From Juglans regia (Eukaryota > Streptophyta > Magnoliopsida > Fagales > Juglandaceae), in assembly GCF_001411555.2 (NCBI RefSeq), contig NC_049901.1, forward strand, positions 13,030,681 through 13,094,680: a stretch of 64,000 nt of DNA. The letters run 5' to 3'. Each line of letters begins with the position of its first letter. The first letter of the stretch is position 1. Below, one piece after another: positions 1 through 12,408 of the stretch. Below the pieces are notes generated by a model. That model saw only the letters and a program-made list of their open reading frames with translations, ran no database searches and was not told the DNA's origin. Both the position numbers and the translations under genes were made by a program.

Positions 1-760
1 TAGTATTAATATTAGCCTATTAGTATAGTTATATATTAGTATTAGTTATGGTGATTTAGTATAACTATATTAGTATAATTATAACTATAGTCTATATTAA
101 ACTATTAATATTAGTTAAATAGTTATAGACTTATATATTAGTATAGCTATATAATATAATAGACAATATAATAATATTAATATAGCATATTATTATAGTT
201 ATATATTAGTACTAGTTATAGTGATTTAGTATAACTATATTAGTATAAGTATAACTATAGTCTTAGTCTATAGTCTATATTAAACTATTAGTATTAGACT
301 ATTAGTTAAATAGTTATAGACTTATATATTAGTATAGCTATATAATATGTTAGACTATATAATAATATTAATATTAGCCTATTAGTATAGTTATATATTA
401 GTATTAGTTTTAAACTTTTAGTAAAAAATTTTAGTATTAATTATAAGTATAACTATAATCTATAGTTTATATTAGACTATTAGTATTAGTTAAATAGTCT
501 ATAACTATTAGTTATAGACTTATATATTAGTATAGCTAAATAATATATTAGACTATATAATAGTTTTAATATTAGATTATTGATATAGTTATAAGTTATA
601 TATAAGTATTAGTTATAAACTATATATTTAATATTAGTATTAGTTATAAACTTTCAATAAAAACTTGTAGTGTTAATTATAAGTATAACTATAGTCATTA
701 GTCTATATTAGACTATTAGTATTAGTTATAAACTTTTAGTGATTTAGTATTAAGTTATTA
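1..760. repeat. AT-rich tandem array, about 170-200 bp period, running off the left edge
   Basis: The sequence is built almost only from TAGTAT, TTATATATTAG and ACTATAGTC words. The landmark GTTATATATTAG recurs at about 28, 198 and 390, with a diverged copy near 588, giving spacings of about 170, 192 and 198 bp. Each period also repeats a TTAAATAGTTATAGACTTATATATTAGTATAGC block. The copies decay to the right and fade near 760. No coding potential is visible. The array is probably longer because it starts at the window edge. Confidence 0.75.
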
Positions 761-1782
761 ACATTTTATGTAATAATTTATAAATTATAATAATAAATTA
801 TTTCATATATGATATTATGAATATATATAATTTTATATATTATATATAAAAATTTCATATAAAAATTTATAATTATACATAATATATAAAACTTATATAT
901 ATATTAATTATTAATATATATATATATAATATTTTGTATAAAACTTATATATACAATAATACAAATATTATTTTTTTATATATATATTTTTAATCAATCG
1001 GTCCGGTCCGGATCGAAAAATCTCAAAATCAAAACCGGCCGATTTTTACATTATACGAACTGATCCCAAACAAAACCGATTCAAAACCGATAAAATTGAT
1101 CTGGACCCGGACCAATTTTCCAATTTTTCAATTTGAAATTACCCCCCTACTAAATGCGTTGTAAGGCTGGGTAGCACTGAGCCTTAAAAACCACATTAAT
1201 ATTTCCAACTGTCACCACACTACGCCACCAATGCAGATGAAGATGGACACTAATTAATTCTCTGTGTCATATGTTTTTTGTCGGACTGCATTCACATATC
1301 GGCTCAAAATAAGACACAAAATTCAGTTTACTGAACCAAATAATCAAACAAGAAATTACAAAAAAAAAAAGGAGTTTCCTAATTGATATCAATATTATCT
1401 TGCAAAAAAAAATATCAATATTAAGATTACGTTTAGATATTAAGTACTATATGAATAATAGTGAATTAAAATAGTAGAATAAATTTTACAGGATCCATTT
1501 AAAATGAATTTAAATATATTTAAATATTAAAATGAGTTTAGATGTATTTATAAGAAGTTTAAAAAAATTATAAGTCTCACATATAAAAATATTTTAAGTT
1601 AAGATAAATTTAATAATTTAAAAATTAAATATTTAGTTGATATACTTACTTTAAAATTAGATAAAACTAAGTTAAACTCAAATAAATTTAACAACCAAAC
1701 GGAAGCTAAAATAAGAAAAATCACCACTTTCTCTCTACTGGGGAATTCACAACTTAGCAGGTAAATGAAGTCCCCACAATAA
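761..1782. other. Intergenic AT-rich DNA with a possible decayed transposon end
   Basis: No gene is seen. 770-980 is nearly pure A/T. 1000-1120 holds clustered GGTCCGG / CCGGACC and AAACCGAT words, an inverted arrangement often found at ends of non-autonomous DNA transposons, but I cannot set borders. At 1386-1423 a 12-bp direct repeat (ATATCAATATTA) flanks a 14-nt A-rich insert, which may be a small retroposition scar. Confidence 0.4.
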
Positions 1783-1893
1783 GAGCCTATTTGGATTTGA
1801 GAGTTAAATCTTATCATCTCATCTATTTTATTTAATTTTAACTAAAATTTTTAATATTATTCGTAAATTATCTCAACTAATCCAAACGGGCCT
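1783..1893. mobile_element. Tourist-like MITE, 111 bp
   Basis: The left end GAGCCTATTTGGATT and the right end AATCCAAACGGGCCT form imperfect terminal inverted repeats. The element is flanked by TAA on both sides (1780-1782 and 1894-1896), the 3-bp TWA duplication typical of PIF/Harbinger MITEs. The interior is AT-rich and non-coding. It lies about 350 bp upstream of the CAD-family start codon. Confidence 0.7.
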
Positions 1894-2247
1894 TAAATTC
1901 TTGCGTCTAAACAAAGCCAAATCTTCGGTTACTTTCTTTCCAATTCCAACACTGTTTTTCATTTTCTGGATTTACCACTCCATCCAGCAGTGTGTAATTA
2001 CCCACACAAAAATAATAATTATTATTAAATAATTTCAAGTATGGGTACGTAATATTTCTATGTTTTGAACGAATGATTTTAATAATATTCCATTTTGAGA
2101 ATCATAGCAGGTTGTTATTAATTTGGAGTACATAATTTTTTTCTTCTCGCAATAATTATATTAAAATAAAAAGAAATAGAATTTTCCGGACTATTCCCTT
2201 TGCTTATTTATAGGTAAGCTCAGTGCCATCTCGCCAGTATTGAGAGA

Positions 2248-5200
2248 ATGGCAAAATCGCCAGAAGAAGAACACCCACAAAAGGTTTTTGGTTGGGCTGC
2301 CAGAGATTCTTCTGGGGTTCTTTCTCCTTTTCATTTCTCCAGAAGGTAAAGGCTTTCTTCTTCTTCTTCGTTACTATTTCATTTTTCATTTCTCGTTCGT
2401 TTACCAATGAAGCGTAAAAGAAAAGGAAAAACAAGTGGATATTTCATCTTCGGCCATAAGATAGTCTAGATTTCTTGGAACTCTAACCATTTGCGGCGGA
2501 TTTGCCATTCATGACATGTTCATGCGTGTCTCCGTACGTATTTGGATTTGGGTATATATTATTTTGCGGGAAATGCCCTTTGCATGCCTTTGATTTGTCA
2601 TAAAAAAAAAATATTAATAGAATAAGGTGATATATCTGCCTCACCATCAAAAGAATGGGTTACACAGTATTATATTATTGATTTGCTAAAGTGTATGACC
2701 TTTTGCTGATTCTGTGCTAATATTGGCGGATAACTTAGTTTTGGCATTTTTATCTTTCGATCTGGTCCCAAACATGAATTAGGTAGGAGCGGTATTGTAA
2801 TTTGTGGTCCAACAGTTTCGAAGAAATAAATAAATAAAGTACAGAGCGAATAAAACAAATGAAAAAAGTTAATTACGTGAATAACCCTTGTTTTTATGAA
2901 AAATGACAAGCTCCGCTCTGAATAATTGATGTTCTTGGGAATAGTGAGATTTTTTTTTTTTTTTTTTTGTTCCTATGATCTTACAAACGGATCAGAATTC
3001 TGGGTTTCTACCCGAAAATCGTGGTAACAAAATCTCTCTACTAACGCTTCTTAGTAGTTTTGTAATGGATAAGATCAGATGGACTGAGTGGTAATGCCTG
3101 TATTACTATTTACTTAAGCTGTTGCTTATTATACTTTGGCAGGGAAAATGGTGAAGAGGATGTCACGATAAAGATACTTTACTGCGGGGTTTGCCACTCT
3201 GACTTGCATATTGTTAAGAATGATTGGGGGTTCACAAGGTTTCCTGTTGTTCCCGGGTATGATTCTTATCTCACGAAAAGCTGTGAATTTTGTTAAGATA
3301 TTTGCGAATTAACAATGCGGGGGACGAGGTGTATGTTACTTTCCAGATGCTTGACACTGGTGGAAAAGAGTTATGTTACATACAGTCACTACTGATGTGA
3401 CTGTTATGGTATGTGTGACAAAATTTTCAGGATAAATATACTTTCAAATCTCAAATTATAAGAAATTTGTACTTTGCACAAATACTAGCACTAGTGACAC
3501 ATTGTGAGAGCACATTGGCTTAGCCAAATGCCAGTGCATCCAAATTTATGGCTTTTTATCTCTTAAATTTGCTGCATTGGAGTAGTCATAACTTGCTAGC
3601 TTGACATTTGAGCCACAGTATATGTAAACTCATCTCCATCTTTGAAGTAATACTTTTTTTGATAAGTATCTTTGAAGTAATACTATTCATAGCTATTCCA
3701 ATAATTTAGGTTGAGGAAAAATAATAGTTGGGAAACAATAATTTAAGTAAAAATTAAATTATTAATTAACATATGGTTAGTGTAGTTACAAAATATGAAA
3801 AAAAACAAATTTTAAAAATTATTATTAAAAATATAATGTTATATTATTATTTTGACTAATCCAATATGGAGTTATGGCTTGAATGGTTTTAGATTCATGG
3901 AAAACATGTACTTTTAGCTAAATTTTGGATATGACTTTGATGAAACCAATGCTATTGCTCTCCAAACTACCAAAACCAACACTGTGTACTCTTCAATAAT
4001 ATCTGACCGTCAAAATTGTGTCACTGTCACGTATTTTTCTCTCATAAATGACCTTAATTCAATTAGGGTGCAAGGTACCATTTCTTTTTTTTTTTAGTTT
4101 AAAGGTGCAATGTCTCAGTTTTGGTTATTTGGTGTGTAAAGTGTACAACTCCTAATAGTTTGAATGTTTCCAAATTTTTAGTGCTACCAATATGTCTTAG
4201 AAGAGGGTAAACCAACTAGTATCATAAAGATGTTCAAGTTTTCTTGTTGTAACGCTCAAACAGAGGCCCTAGCTACAATTGAGACATACTCGAAAAGGAT
4301 TAGCCAATGTTACAATTTGAGTCCCTTGGATTCATTATAAAGAATAAGAATTTCCCCCTCCCAAGCAACTTGGAATCTCATTCACCACGTATACTCACTC
4401 ATCATGGGTATCATGCATGTAATAGTAAATTTCCCTTTGGTATAGGTACAGAGAGTGTTGGTATTTTTTTTTTTTTTTTTTTTATAGGTAGAAGGTAACA
4501 AAGAGTGTTGGCATCTGGAAACAACCTTGTCTATGTGCTTGTACTTTTTCTTTGTCTAGGCTTCCTTTCCCCCAACCCCCCCCCCCCCAAAAAAAAAGGG
4601 TCATTCAGTTTCAACTCTTTTAATCCTGTAATAATGCCACTTCCATATTGGGATGCCAGGCGTTATGCCTGAAGTTATGACTGTAACGTAAAGGCCAGCC
4701 AACGGTTTCCATTCCTGCCATAGCTATCCTTGAATCTTTTGAGTCTCTCCATATTGTTCTGTGAGTAAAAACTCTTAGGCTGTGGGCATATTGAGTGTGT
4801 CTCTAGATTTATCTACATAGCACACTCACACACCGGGTGAAGGCGAATTATGAGGTTTGAACACTGGATTCACTTGTGGAACAACTACACAAATTATCCT
4901 TGAGGTATTTCTTCTGCTGTGTTTATTTACATAAAATCTAACAAATCCAAAAAATTCTTGTGTTACAATCCAACCTAGTGTCTATTAGCAGAATAATTGA
5001 TGTGTACTACTCAATAGTTGCTTAGATTCAATGCTAATATCGTAAAGTTTTAACTACATGGTTTGTGTTAAGGAAATTTGTTGGAAGTTGCATTTTCAAA
5101 TCGTGATTAGCCAACCTATCCATCATTTTCTTGTAAGCCACTTGTAAATCGCTTGATTAGAGTTCTTATTGTTGTCAAGGCCTCCTTCAAACAGAGCATA

Positions 5201-5965
5201 AGAGACTTTTGATATCTCACAAGAGTAAAACCCAGAACTTCTTACCTTATTCTTTTGCTGAAATGAAATGTTCCTGGAAAGTAGCACTAGGCTAACACCC
5301 ATTTTATGCAGAACGCGATGTGATTCTTGCCGTCAGCTTCCACTATCATGCATCAACCAATCCAGAAAAGCAAAACTTTAAGTTATTTCTCTTAGATTGC
5401 CCACTGAAACCCTTTCATCAGTTGTCTAACTGTGTCTTGGTCTGTTTAGTTCCTTATGATTTGCTGGAATATATATGCCTCACTGCTTGGAAGTATATCT
5501 TTGAGGTCTGTATGTATAACCCTGAGCTGGTTTGAAGGTAGAAAACACATTTAAATAACCGTTTTGACCATTTATCAAATTGCCTAAGCCCCATTTGTGC
5601 ACTAGTAGCACTATTGCTTGTGGATATTTAAGTTCTTAATGCTCTAGCCTTGAGACTCTGGTACATGATAGAAATGCTGTAAGGTCTATATAGGTGTCTG
5701 CAGACCCCTGTTTTGAATAAGCAAGTGGTAATGCTTGCATGTGTTGCTCTATGCATCTGGAAATTTTTTTCATTTGGAAAATTATTGGAACTTGTTCTCT
5801 GCTACCTGAGAAATCCTGTAGACGCTTTGGAGGTTACAGTGCTAAGGTTTGAGGTTGGATATTTGTCAACTTGTGTATTTGACAATTTTGATTCAAAGCT
5901 TGACAACTGACATTTGAGAGGTAGTTCTTTTTGCTCAAGGATTTTGTGCAGAGGATATTCCCTGG

Positions 5966-5999
<34 letters not shown>

Positions 6000-8373
6000 C
6001 TGTGTATAAATTTATGTATGTATGTAAATTTTTGTCTGTGATTAAATGTTACCATTGGCTACATAGGTTATATTTACTGTGATTTGTTACAGTTTTGCAC
6101 CCGAGTTATTTCAGCTTGACCTTCAGTTTCTTTTTTAGTTGTCAATCCCTTGCATGAAACCGCCTTCAGTATCACTATTTTTCATTTCCTTTATCTCCAA
6201 ATAACTGGAACCAATCAGGTATCATATACCAGACGATGTTTTCCCCTGATTTTTGTACTAAGCCAACTATAACTGAGGGAATGTTCTATGTATATGCATA
6301 GATAAAAAATGGAAAAGATTCTTTTTCGACCCTATTGTTTGATGGACATGTATGATCTATATGTTCTTCCCAAATAGTTAATTTAAACTAGGAATGGATC
6401 ACATACTTTCCCATTATTTCAGTCAAAAGATAATTTGGATGCCATAAGTGCTACTCAATTCAACCCAAAAAAGCTATTACTCTACTTAATTGGATTTGGC
6501 ATATTTGTCCAGTGCCCATTATATGGCTCTTTTGAATGCGAAGTCTTGAAAGTGAATCAGTTGCTTTTGCTCAATAGTGTTATTGTTTTTTTTAGAGTTG
6601 GCTAAGCTATCTGATTGAACATTTGTATCTTTGGAATTATGTTTTGTTTGCTATTGAGAGCCATCTTGATGGAGTTAATAGAATAAACATGTCGGAACTT
6701 ATATAGATGATGTAGGTGATTATTATTTTGCAGGCATGAAATTGTTGGTGTTGTGACCAAAACTGGGAAGAATGTGAAGAAATTCAAAGTGGGTGACCGA
6801 GTTGGAGTTGGGGTCCTAGTGGGCTCCTGCAAGAAATGTGACAGTTGCCAACAGGACTTGGAGAATTACTGTCCTCAAGTGATATTTACCTATAACTCCC
6901 TTTATCATGATGGGACAATAACTTATGGTGGTTATTCTGATGTTGTGGTTGTTGAGGAACGCTTTGTGCTCCGCTTTCCTGATAATTTACCCCCTGATGC
7001 TGGTGCTCCACTTCTGTGTGCTGGGATCACAGTATACAGCCCTATGAAATATTATGGAATGACTGAGCCTGGCAAGCATTTGGGTGTTGCAGGGCTTGGT
7101 GGGCTTGGTCATGTTGCAGTGAAATTTGGTAAGGCCTTTGGGTTGAGAGTTACTGTCATTAGTACTTCCCCAAAAAAAGAGGATGAAGCAATCAACAGGC
7201 TTGGGGCTGATGCTTTTCTTGTTTCTAGCGACCCTGCAAAACTGAAGGTACATGTAGCTTGAAAACAGTTATGGAAATGAAAATATATCTAGGTTCTTTT
7301 AAATTTTGATCAAGAGGAACGGCTACCCCCTTGATTGAGAGTAACGGCTACACAAGGGGGTAGCCCAACATTGATGGAGGTGGTGAATGATCCCAGCTTT
7401 CAGGTATTTAGATCAAGTGTTGCTATAACTTAGGGCGGCTTTTAAAATTAGTCTGCAAATTGATGTGAACATGATAATCTCATTGTTCCACAATAATCGG
7501 CATATCAGAAACAAGTTTCATGGAAATCAGTTAGTCTAATACCCTGTTATTTTGTGCTTCCACTTTGCAGGCGGCTATGGGTACTATGGATTACATCATT
7601 GACACTGTGTCTGCAGTTCACCCTCTGGCTCCGCTTCTTGGTCTACTGAAGGTGAATGGGAAGCTAGTCACTCTTGGTTTGCCTGAGAAGCCCCTAGAAC
7701 TGCCTATCTTTCCTTTAGTTTTGGGTAAGCCACAATAAGCCTTCTTTGCAGAGCACTAATGAGTCTTTAAAAAAAACAATGAGAATCCAAATGCCCACTG
7801 GGTCCTGGTTTTAGATATTTAAAAAAAAAAAAAAAAAAACTCATTTTTAGATGCTATCTAGTAAATAGAAATAAAAGTGACGTTGGATTTCTAGATCTAC
7901 ACATATATACTTGTGTCATTTGATTTTGATTTAGTCCTTACTATTTCAATTCCTCTTAATTTAATGAATTAGAGTCTTTTTTAAGATATGATTGGTCGTA
8001 GATAGTGCATGTGAATTACGACAGTGCATGTGAATGTAACTATTCAAGTAGAAGCCTTTTGCAGGAGTTTGGTGGGTCCTCTTCACCAACTATGACTTCA
8101 AAATGGATTATTCCTTATTTTGGATTGACCCTACCTCAGGTCAATACAATTTCTAACTATGTTATACTTACAGGGCGTAAACTTGTTGGAGGAAGTGATG
8201 TAGGGGGGATGAAAGAGACACAAGAGATGCTAGATTTCTGTGCAGAGCATGGTATTGCTTCAGACATTGAGTTGATCAGAATGGAAGATGTCAACAAGGC
8301 GATGGAAAGGCTTGCCAAATCTGATGTGAGGTACCGATTTGTTATTGATGTGGCAAACTCCTTGTCACAGTAG
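2248..8373 (+). CDS. Cinnamyl-alcohol-dehydrogenase-family zinc-dependent reductase
   Basis: Five exons: 2248-2345, 3143-3256, 6734-7247, 7571-7724 and 8174-8373. They join in frame to 359 aa, a normal length for the family. All introns are GT..AG and intron 2 is unusually long (3.5 kb). Visible features: catalytic-zinc ligands C47 (in YCGVCHSD), H72 and E73 (GHE) and C166; structural-zinc cysteines C103, C106, C109 and C117; the Rossmann motif GLGGLG at 191-196; and VISTS at 212-216, where the serine/threonine residues favour NADPH. The family reduces cinnamaldehydes or related aldehydes (monoterpenoid, mannitol-type) in the cytosol with NADP(H). Overall it resembles the ELI3/CAD6-8 or 8-hydroxygeraniol dehydrogenase branch more than the core lignin CADs, so the substrate is uncertain. 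The start was chosen as the first ATG that gives the usual N-terminus ending in SPFHFSRR. Confidence 0.93.
3655..3667 (-). mobile_element. 13-nt retroposed LINE-tail scar in CAD intron 2
   Basis: A 17-bp perfect direct repeat, ATCTTTGAAGTAATACT (3638-3654 and 3668-3684), brackets 13 nt that read ACTTATCAAAAAA on the minus strand. The A-tail and long duplication are hallmarks of target-primed reverse transcription. The tail matches those of the other intronic insertions in this window. Confidence 0.6.
4462..4497 (-). mobile_element. 36-nt retroposed LINE-tail insertion in CAD intron 2
   Basis: The direct repeat ACAGAGAGTGTTGG / ACAAAGAGTGTTGG (4448-4461 and 4498-4511, 14 bp, one mismatch) flanks a poly-T tract plus ATAGGTAGAAGGTA. 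On the minus strand this reads TACCTTCTACCTATA followed by a long A-run, the same tail type as the other copies. Confidence 0.6.
5972..5999. repeat. (AT)n microsatellite in CAD intron 2
   Basis: About 14 uninterrupted AT units inside the 3.5-kb intron, followed by a TATG-rich stretch. Confidence 0.9.
7321..7365. repeat. Perfect 13-bp inverted repeat in CAD intron 3
   Basis: The arms GGCTACCCCCTTG (7321-7333) and CAAGGGGGTAGCC (7353-7365) are perfect reverse complements with a 19-nt loop. The loop repeats part of the arm (AACGGCTAC). The arms are GC-rich in an AT-rich intron, so the transcript could form a stable hairpin 73 nt after the exon 3 donor. Confidence 0.7.
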
Positions 8374-9859
8374 ATTAGTCGGTGTGCCATGGCTGCTAGA
8401 CACCCTTGAACTGAGGTGCGGATATCAGAATAAGTTTCGGATCTGTGATCTAATGGAACTTTGAGGGCAAAACATAGAAAAATACTATTGAGTTGGACAT
8501 GTAGCATCCGCCATTGAACTTTTCTCCATGCTATATGGCATCTATTCCCCTTTTCGCATTCACATTCTATGTTTTGGTGTTAATCTACAACGTTTACCAT
8601 AACTGCTAGTGGCCTGCTTTGATCTTTCATATTTTATAACCACTGTTTAACAGCTAGCTGAGTGGTGTTAACCATTTCATACTCAAAACAGCTGAGTGTT
8701 GGGAAAATTTAAAGTGCTTTCCGGCCAGATATACTTCTATTTTCTTGGATGATGAGCAGTACTCGTGGTTGCAAAAATTTTCCTCATGTCTGATGGTACG
8801 ATTGTAACACACCCTTATCCCATTTCCGTAAGAGAACTAACACAAGCGATAGACAATTAGGCCTTTACTACTGGAAGATGTTGTGGCATTATCAATTTTT
8901 AAGATTAATTTTTTCAGTAGGCTTAATCTGCACTTCTTCCCAGTCGCAAAGGGAGCCGGAGTGCCTTTAAGATTTTAGAATAATTAATTTCTAAGAAACA
9001 GTCAATATATATATATATATATATATATCTCGTTGGATGTAAGAAATTTTAATACATGAATTTTGCATGACTTGAAAGAGTCTAACCGGCCGGACAACCT
9101 AGTCAATGTCAATAGCTTTCATCATATTTGAAATTATTTTTACAACGAATTATCAATCGTCTAAGAACCTATCTATCTTTCGATATTCTATACAAAGTAA
9201 TGTTAGATACCTAATAAAGTTTTGCTCACTCTTTTTTAAAAGGTAAGATCCACTATGAAAGGATTTCAGATTTTCCTCTTTTTTTATTTTATTTTTTTAA
9301 AGATAAGTGTTACAGACACAAAGAAATTACATAAAATTAAATTACAAACTGATGTGTCTTCATATAATCCGTTATATCTACTTTATAATAAAAGTACAAT
9401 CTGATGTACCGAATCAAGTCACGTTAGTTTGTGAATTTATTTTTGTGTAACGACTTTGTGGTTAGAGTATTTCTCTTTTTCAAAGTGAGTGCATGAGACT
9501 TGTATACGTTAAAACTACATATAATTTACCTATTAAATTTGTATACACGCATTCTTTTGCATTTAGTATTTTTATAATGTGGGGAGGAAAACAAGCGACC
9601 GTTGAGACGATATATATGCGGATATGATCATGGTGTGTGGCCTGCAATTAATGACTAGTTAAGCATATGCCCCAGCCTCGCAAAAGTGTGAGAAAGACAG
9701 ACACAGAGAGAAACGATGCAACTCTCCTTTATAAATTCTGTTGTAGTCAATAGATCCCATGAAAACTACGATATATTAATGGTGTTTGTTCTTCTTTAAA
9801 TACGAACTTCTTTGCAGGATATTCCTTAAAGCTGGCTAGTGGACATGCTTCAAAAAATT
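8374..9859. other. Intergenic: CAD 3' region, then the citrate-binding-protein upstream region
   Basis: No coding region is seen. The first few hundred bases are likely the CAD 3' UTR and terminator region. An (AT)n tract lies at 9005-9028. The rest is AT-rich, with no recognised element. Confidence 0.5.
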
Positions 9860-9867
9860 TATATATA
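9860..9867 (+). promoter_or_regulatory. Candidate TATA box of the citrate-binding-protein gene
   Basis: TATATATA lies 73 bp upstream of the ATG at 9940, with a C/A/T-rich leader (CATCCCATAACAACAC) following. This spacing fits a short plant 5' UTR. Confidence 0.5.
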
Positions 9868-9939
9868 CATCCCATAACAACACATCCCTATACTCACCTA
9901 CTCCCGTCTAGTTATTTCCTTTCTTCTTCGTTCGAAAGA

Positions 9940-10860
9940 ATGACTTCTTCCTTCCAATCATGTCTAGCCTATCTCTACTTGAGCTTTCTTTCCTTCATTA
10001 TTATACCCAAAACCTTTGCTTGGGATTGGGGACCTGTGGATACCACGGAAGGCTTCGTTTCTCTCCCTCTAGATCAATCTCACTATCACATTCAGAGACC
10101 CTATGATGTGCCTGAAGACCAGCGTTATAGCTTCATCAATGGAGTTCACAAGTGTTGGGTTTACTCTACAGACAAGCCTCACACTCGTACGAGCCAAACC
10201 AAACCCCGAACAGAGATTGCCATACAAGTAAGTACTGATCATACCAAATCCTATCTTTAATGAGTAATGATACCCAGGCCACTCTCTCTTTTACTATCAT
10301 CTTTCTATCATCCCATCATATTGTTGTGATGATGAATTATTCATCTATAACATCAGTTTACATCTTAATTTTATGAATATAATGGGTTCCACAATAAGTA
10401 ATAAGTACTTACAAATCAAGTTTATAAATAGCATATATAGCTCCTAATATTATGCAAACTATTTTCTCAGGGCTACGGTTATTCATCAGGAGTTTGGCAG
10501 TTTGAAGGATATGGATATGTGCCAAACGGGACATCAGGCGTGTGCATCATGCAAGTATTTGGAGCAAGTCCTCCTCACGCCACAACGCTAATGATTAGAG
10601 TGTATAATGGTTCGCTCATGTACTATAAGGGTCCAGTCCTTGTACCAAACATTTATGATAGGTGGTTTCGACTGAATGTCATCCACAATGTTGATGCTGC
10701 AAAAGTGAGAGTTTATGTTGATGGGCATCTGAAATTGGTGGCAGAAGGCCGTGGAGGAAACTCTCATGCCTTCAAATGTGGTGTCTACGCGCAAAATGAC
10801 GACTCCCTTTGCATGGAGTCTCGTTGGAAAGGCATCAAAGTATTAAGAAAATGTGACTGA
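9940..10860 (+). CDS. Secreted citrate-binding / alginate-lyase-2-domain protein
   Basis: Two exons, 9940-10227 and 10471-10860, join in phase 0 to 225 aa. Residues 1-27 form a signal peptide with a hydrophobic core (YLYLSFLSFIII) and a likely cleavage site after TFA. The mature protein starts WDWGPVD. The body carries the beta-jelly-roll pattern of plant citrate-binding proteins (alginate lyase 2 fold): LDQSHYHIQRPYDVP, a KPRTEI strand, GYGYSSGVWQFEGYGYVP and the terminal SRWKGIKVLRKC. Relatives include the Hevea citrate-binding protein, linked to vacuolar citrate transport. Plant members are not proven lyases, so the biochemical role is inferred from the family. The 243-bp intron is AT-rich with normal borders. 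Confidence 0.88.
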
Positions 10861-10995
10861 TCACTAGTTTGGTGTCCGTGAAACTCTTGTATTTGAACCG
10901 ATTATTAATGAGTTGTCCAAGGAGCAAGACTAAATTATTAACTCATTAATTATTAGGCCATATTGCTGCCAATACATATAATTTCATGCCCCTAT

Positions 10996-11015
10996 TCTCT
11001 CTCTCTCTCTCTCTC
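10996..11015. repeat. (CT)n microsatellite
   Basis: About ten CT units between the citrate-binding-protein gene and the downstream TRIM-like element. Confidence 0.85.
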
Positions 11016-11031
11016 ATTTACAAGCATATAA

Positions 11032-11396
11032 TGTTAAAAAACTCAACCATTGATCCAAAAGCTCTAAAACTATCATATACTAATTTGGTTAAACCTTTAA
11101 CCAGCCTCATGATCAATGCTTCCAAATCCGACCTCCATGATAGTCCACTCAATCGACACTAATCTGGTGGTAACTCTTTTCCTTTTGGCGACTTCACTTA
11201 TCTATTAGTATTCAATAACTTAACACCATACTAATACATAGCATCAAGACATTTTAATCCAATCTATAGGTTGTCCCATCCGTGACTTGAACTCGTGATA
11301 TGATCCCTGCTCTGATATCAATTGTTAAAGACCCAACCATTGATCCAAAAGCCCTAAGACTATTGGATACTAATTTGATTAAACGTTTAACCCTCA
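11032..11396 (-). mobile_element. TRIM-like miniature LTR retrotransposon, about 365 bp
   Basis: Two direct repeats of 78 and 74 bp (11032-11109 and 11323-11396) start TGTTAAA and end CTCA, and share the ACTCAACCATTGATCCAAAAGC-type core. On the minus strand, 11309-11320 reads TGATATCAGAGC, two bases inside the inner edge of one repeat. This matches the initiator-tRNA-Met primer-binding site (TGGTATCAGAGC) with one change. The interior is about 210 bp with no coding sequence. I could not find a clean 5-bp target duplication, so the outer borders are approximate. Confidence 0.65.
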
Positions 11397-12408
11397 AGAT
11401 CATAATATATAATCAAAATTGCTACATACAAACGGCATGCGCCGGCTGTACATGGCAAAGTAGAAGTGAAAACAATTAAAAAAAAAAAAGGTAAAGGCCA
11501 ATGTAAAGAAAAATACAAGTTTCTTCTTCTTCCGTCAGAGTTGCACCCTTGTATGCGGCTTAGCTCCAATTATGGAGATCATCGATTCTTGTTTGAAAAG
11601 TAGATTCCTTTCTCGATAAGAATATGTGGCTTAACTATGTTGCAAGAAACGGAAATCTAAAGGATACGTGTAAGGGGAAAAGAGGATGTTGTAGTAGTAC
11701 TCTATCGAGATCAAAGAAATTGGGGAAAATGGAACACATTCAAAGAAATAAAATGCCTCATATTTTGCCCCCGGTCTTCTTCAATCAGCTCCCAAGTGCG
11801 CCCATTTCTCCAAACAATCTTGGCAAAAAAAAAATCCTTACATAATCATTGACTTTGAACCCACATGACATTTGGGTTGTTCTTATTCCCTATCGATAAA
11901 AAATCCATTTCTCGATAAAAAAATCCTTACCCAAATTTGATCTGGGTTGTTCTTATTCCTCATTAAGGCCTTATATCTAGTAGCTATTTCATTTTTGCAG
12001 CTTGTCTTTGTGGAGGGAACCAGATCTTATGAGGACGAAACACGAAAGCGAGAAACAAATATTGCAAGCAAGAAGGGTGAGAAGGAGAAGGAAGATCAGA
12101 GGAGGAAGGGGAACGGCGAAGTGGAGGGGAGAAGGAGAAACGAACCTTTTGGGCAGTTTGTCTTCGTGGAATCCAAAAACATATGAAACAGACCATTTCA
12201 TTAACCACGTAGGACATGGTTGCAGGGCGCTTTCTCCGGTCGACTGCAAGCATAATTTTTCATATATAATATACTATATATATATATGGCGCTGCAAATT
12301 AGCCTTCTAGAACTTGATGTCATTCTCGTGATGAATGTAACCTATTCATGTGAAAATTAGATTATCGCAATAATTAAGAGATGAGGTTGTCAGATTATCG
12401 ATTGCAAA
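11397..12408. other. Intergenic, no supported gene
   Basis: Several short open frames at 11940-12310 come from purine-rich sequence (AGGAGAAGGAAGATCAGAGG-type) and lack recognised domains or splice context. A phrase TGGGTTGTTCTTATTCC is duplicated at about 11874 and 11943. 12140-12250 is less AT-rich than its surroundings and may be a decayed gene or transposon fragment that I do not recognise. Confidence 0.35.

Noticed and set aside
11947..12310. Overlapping frames on both strands with basic or hydrophobic compositions
   Set aside because: They come from purine-rich low-complexity sequence, with no domain and no splice or promoter context.
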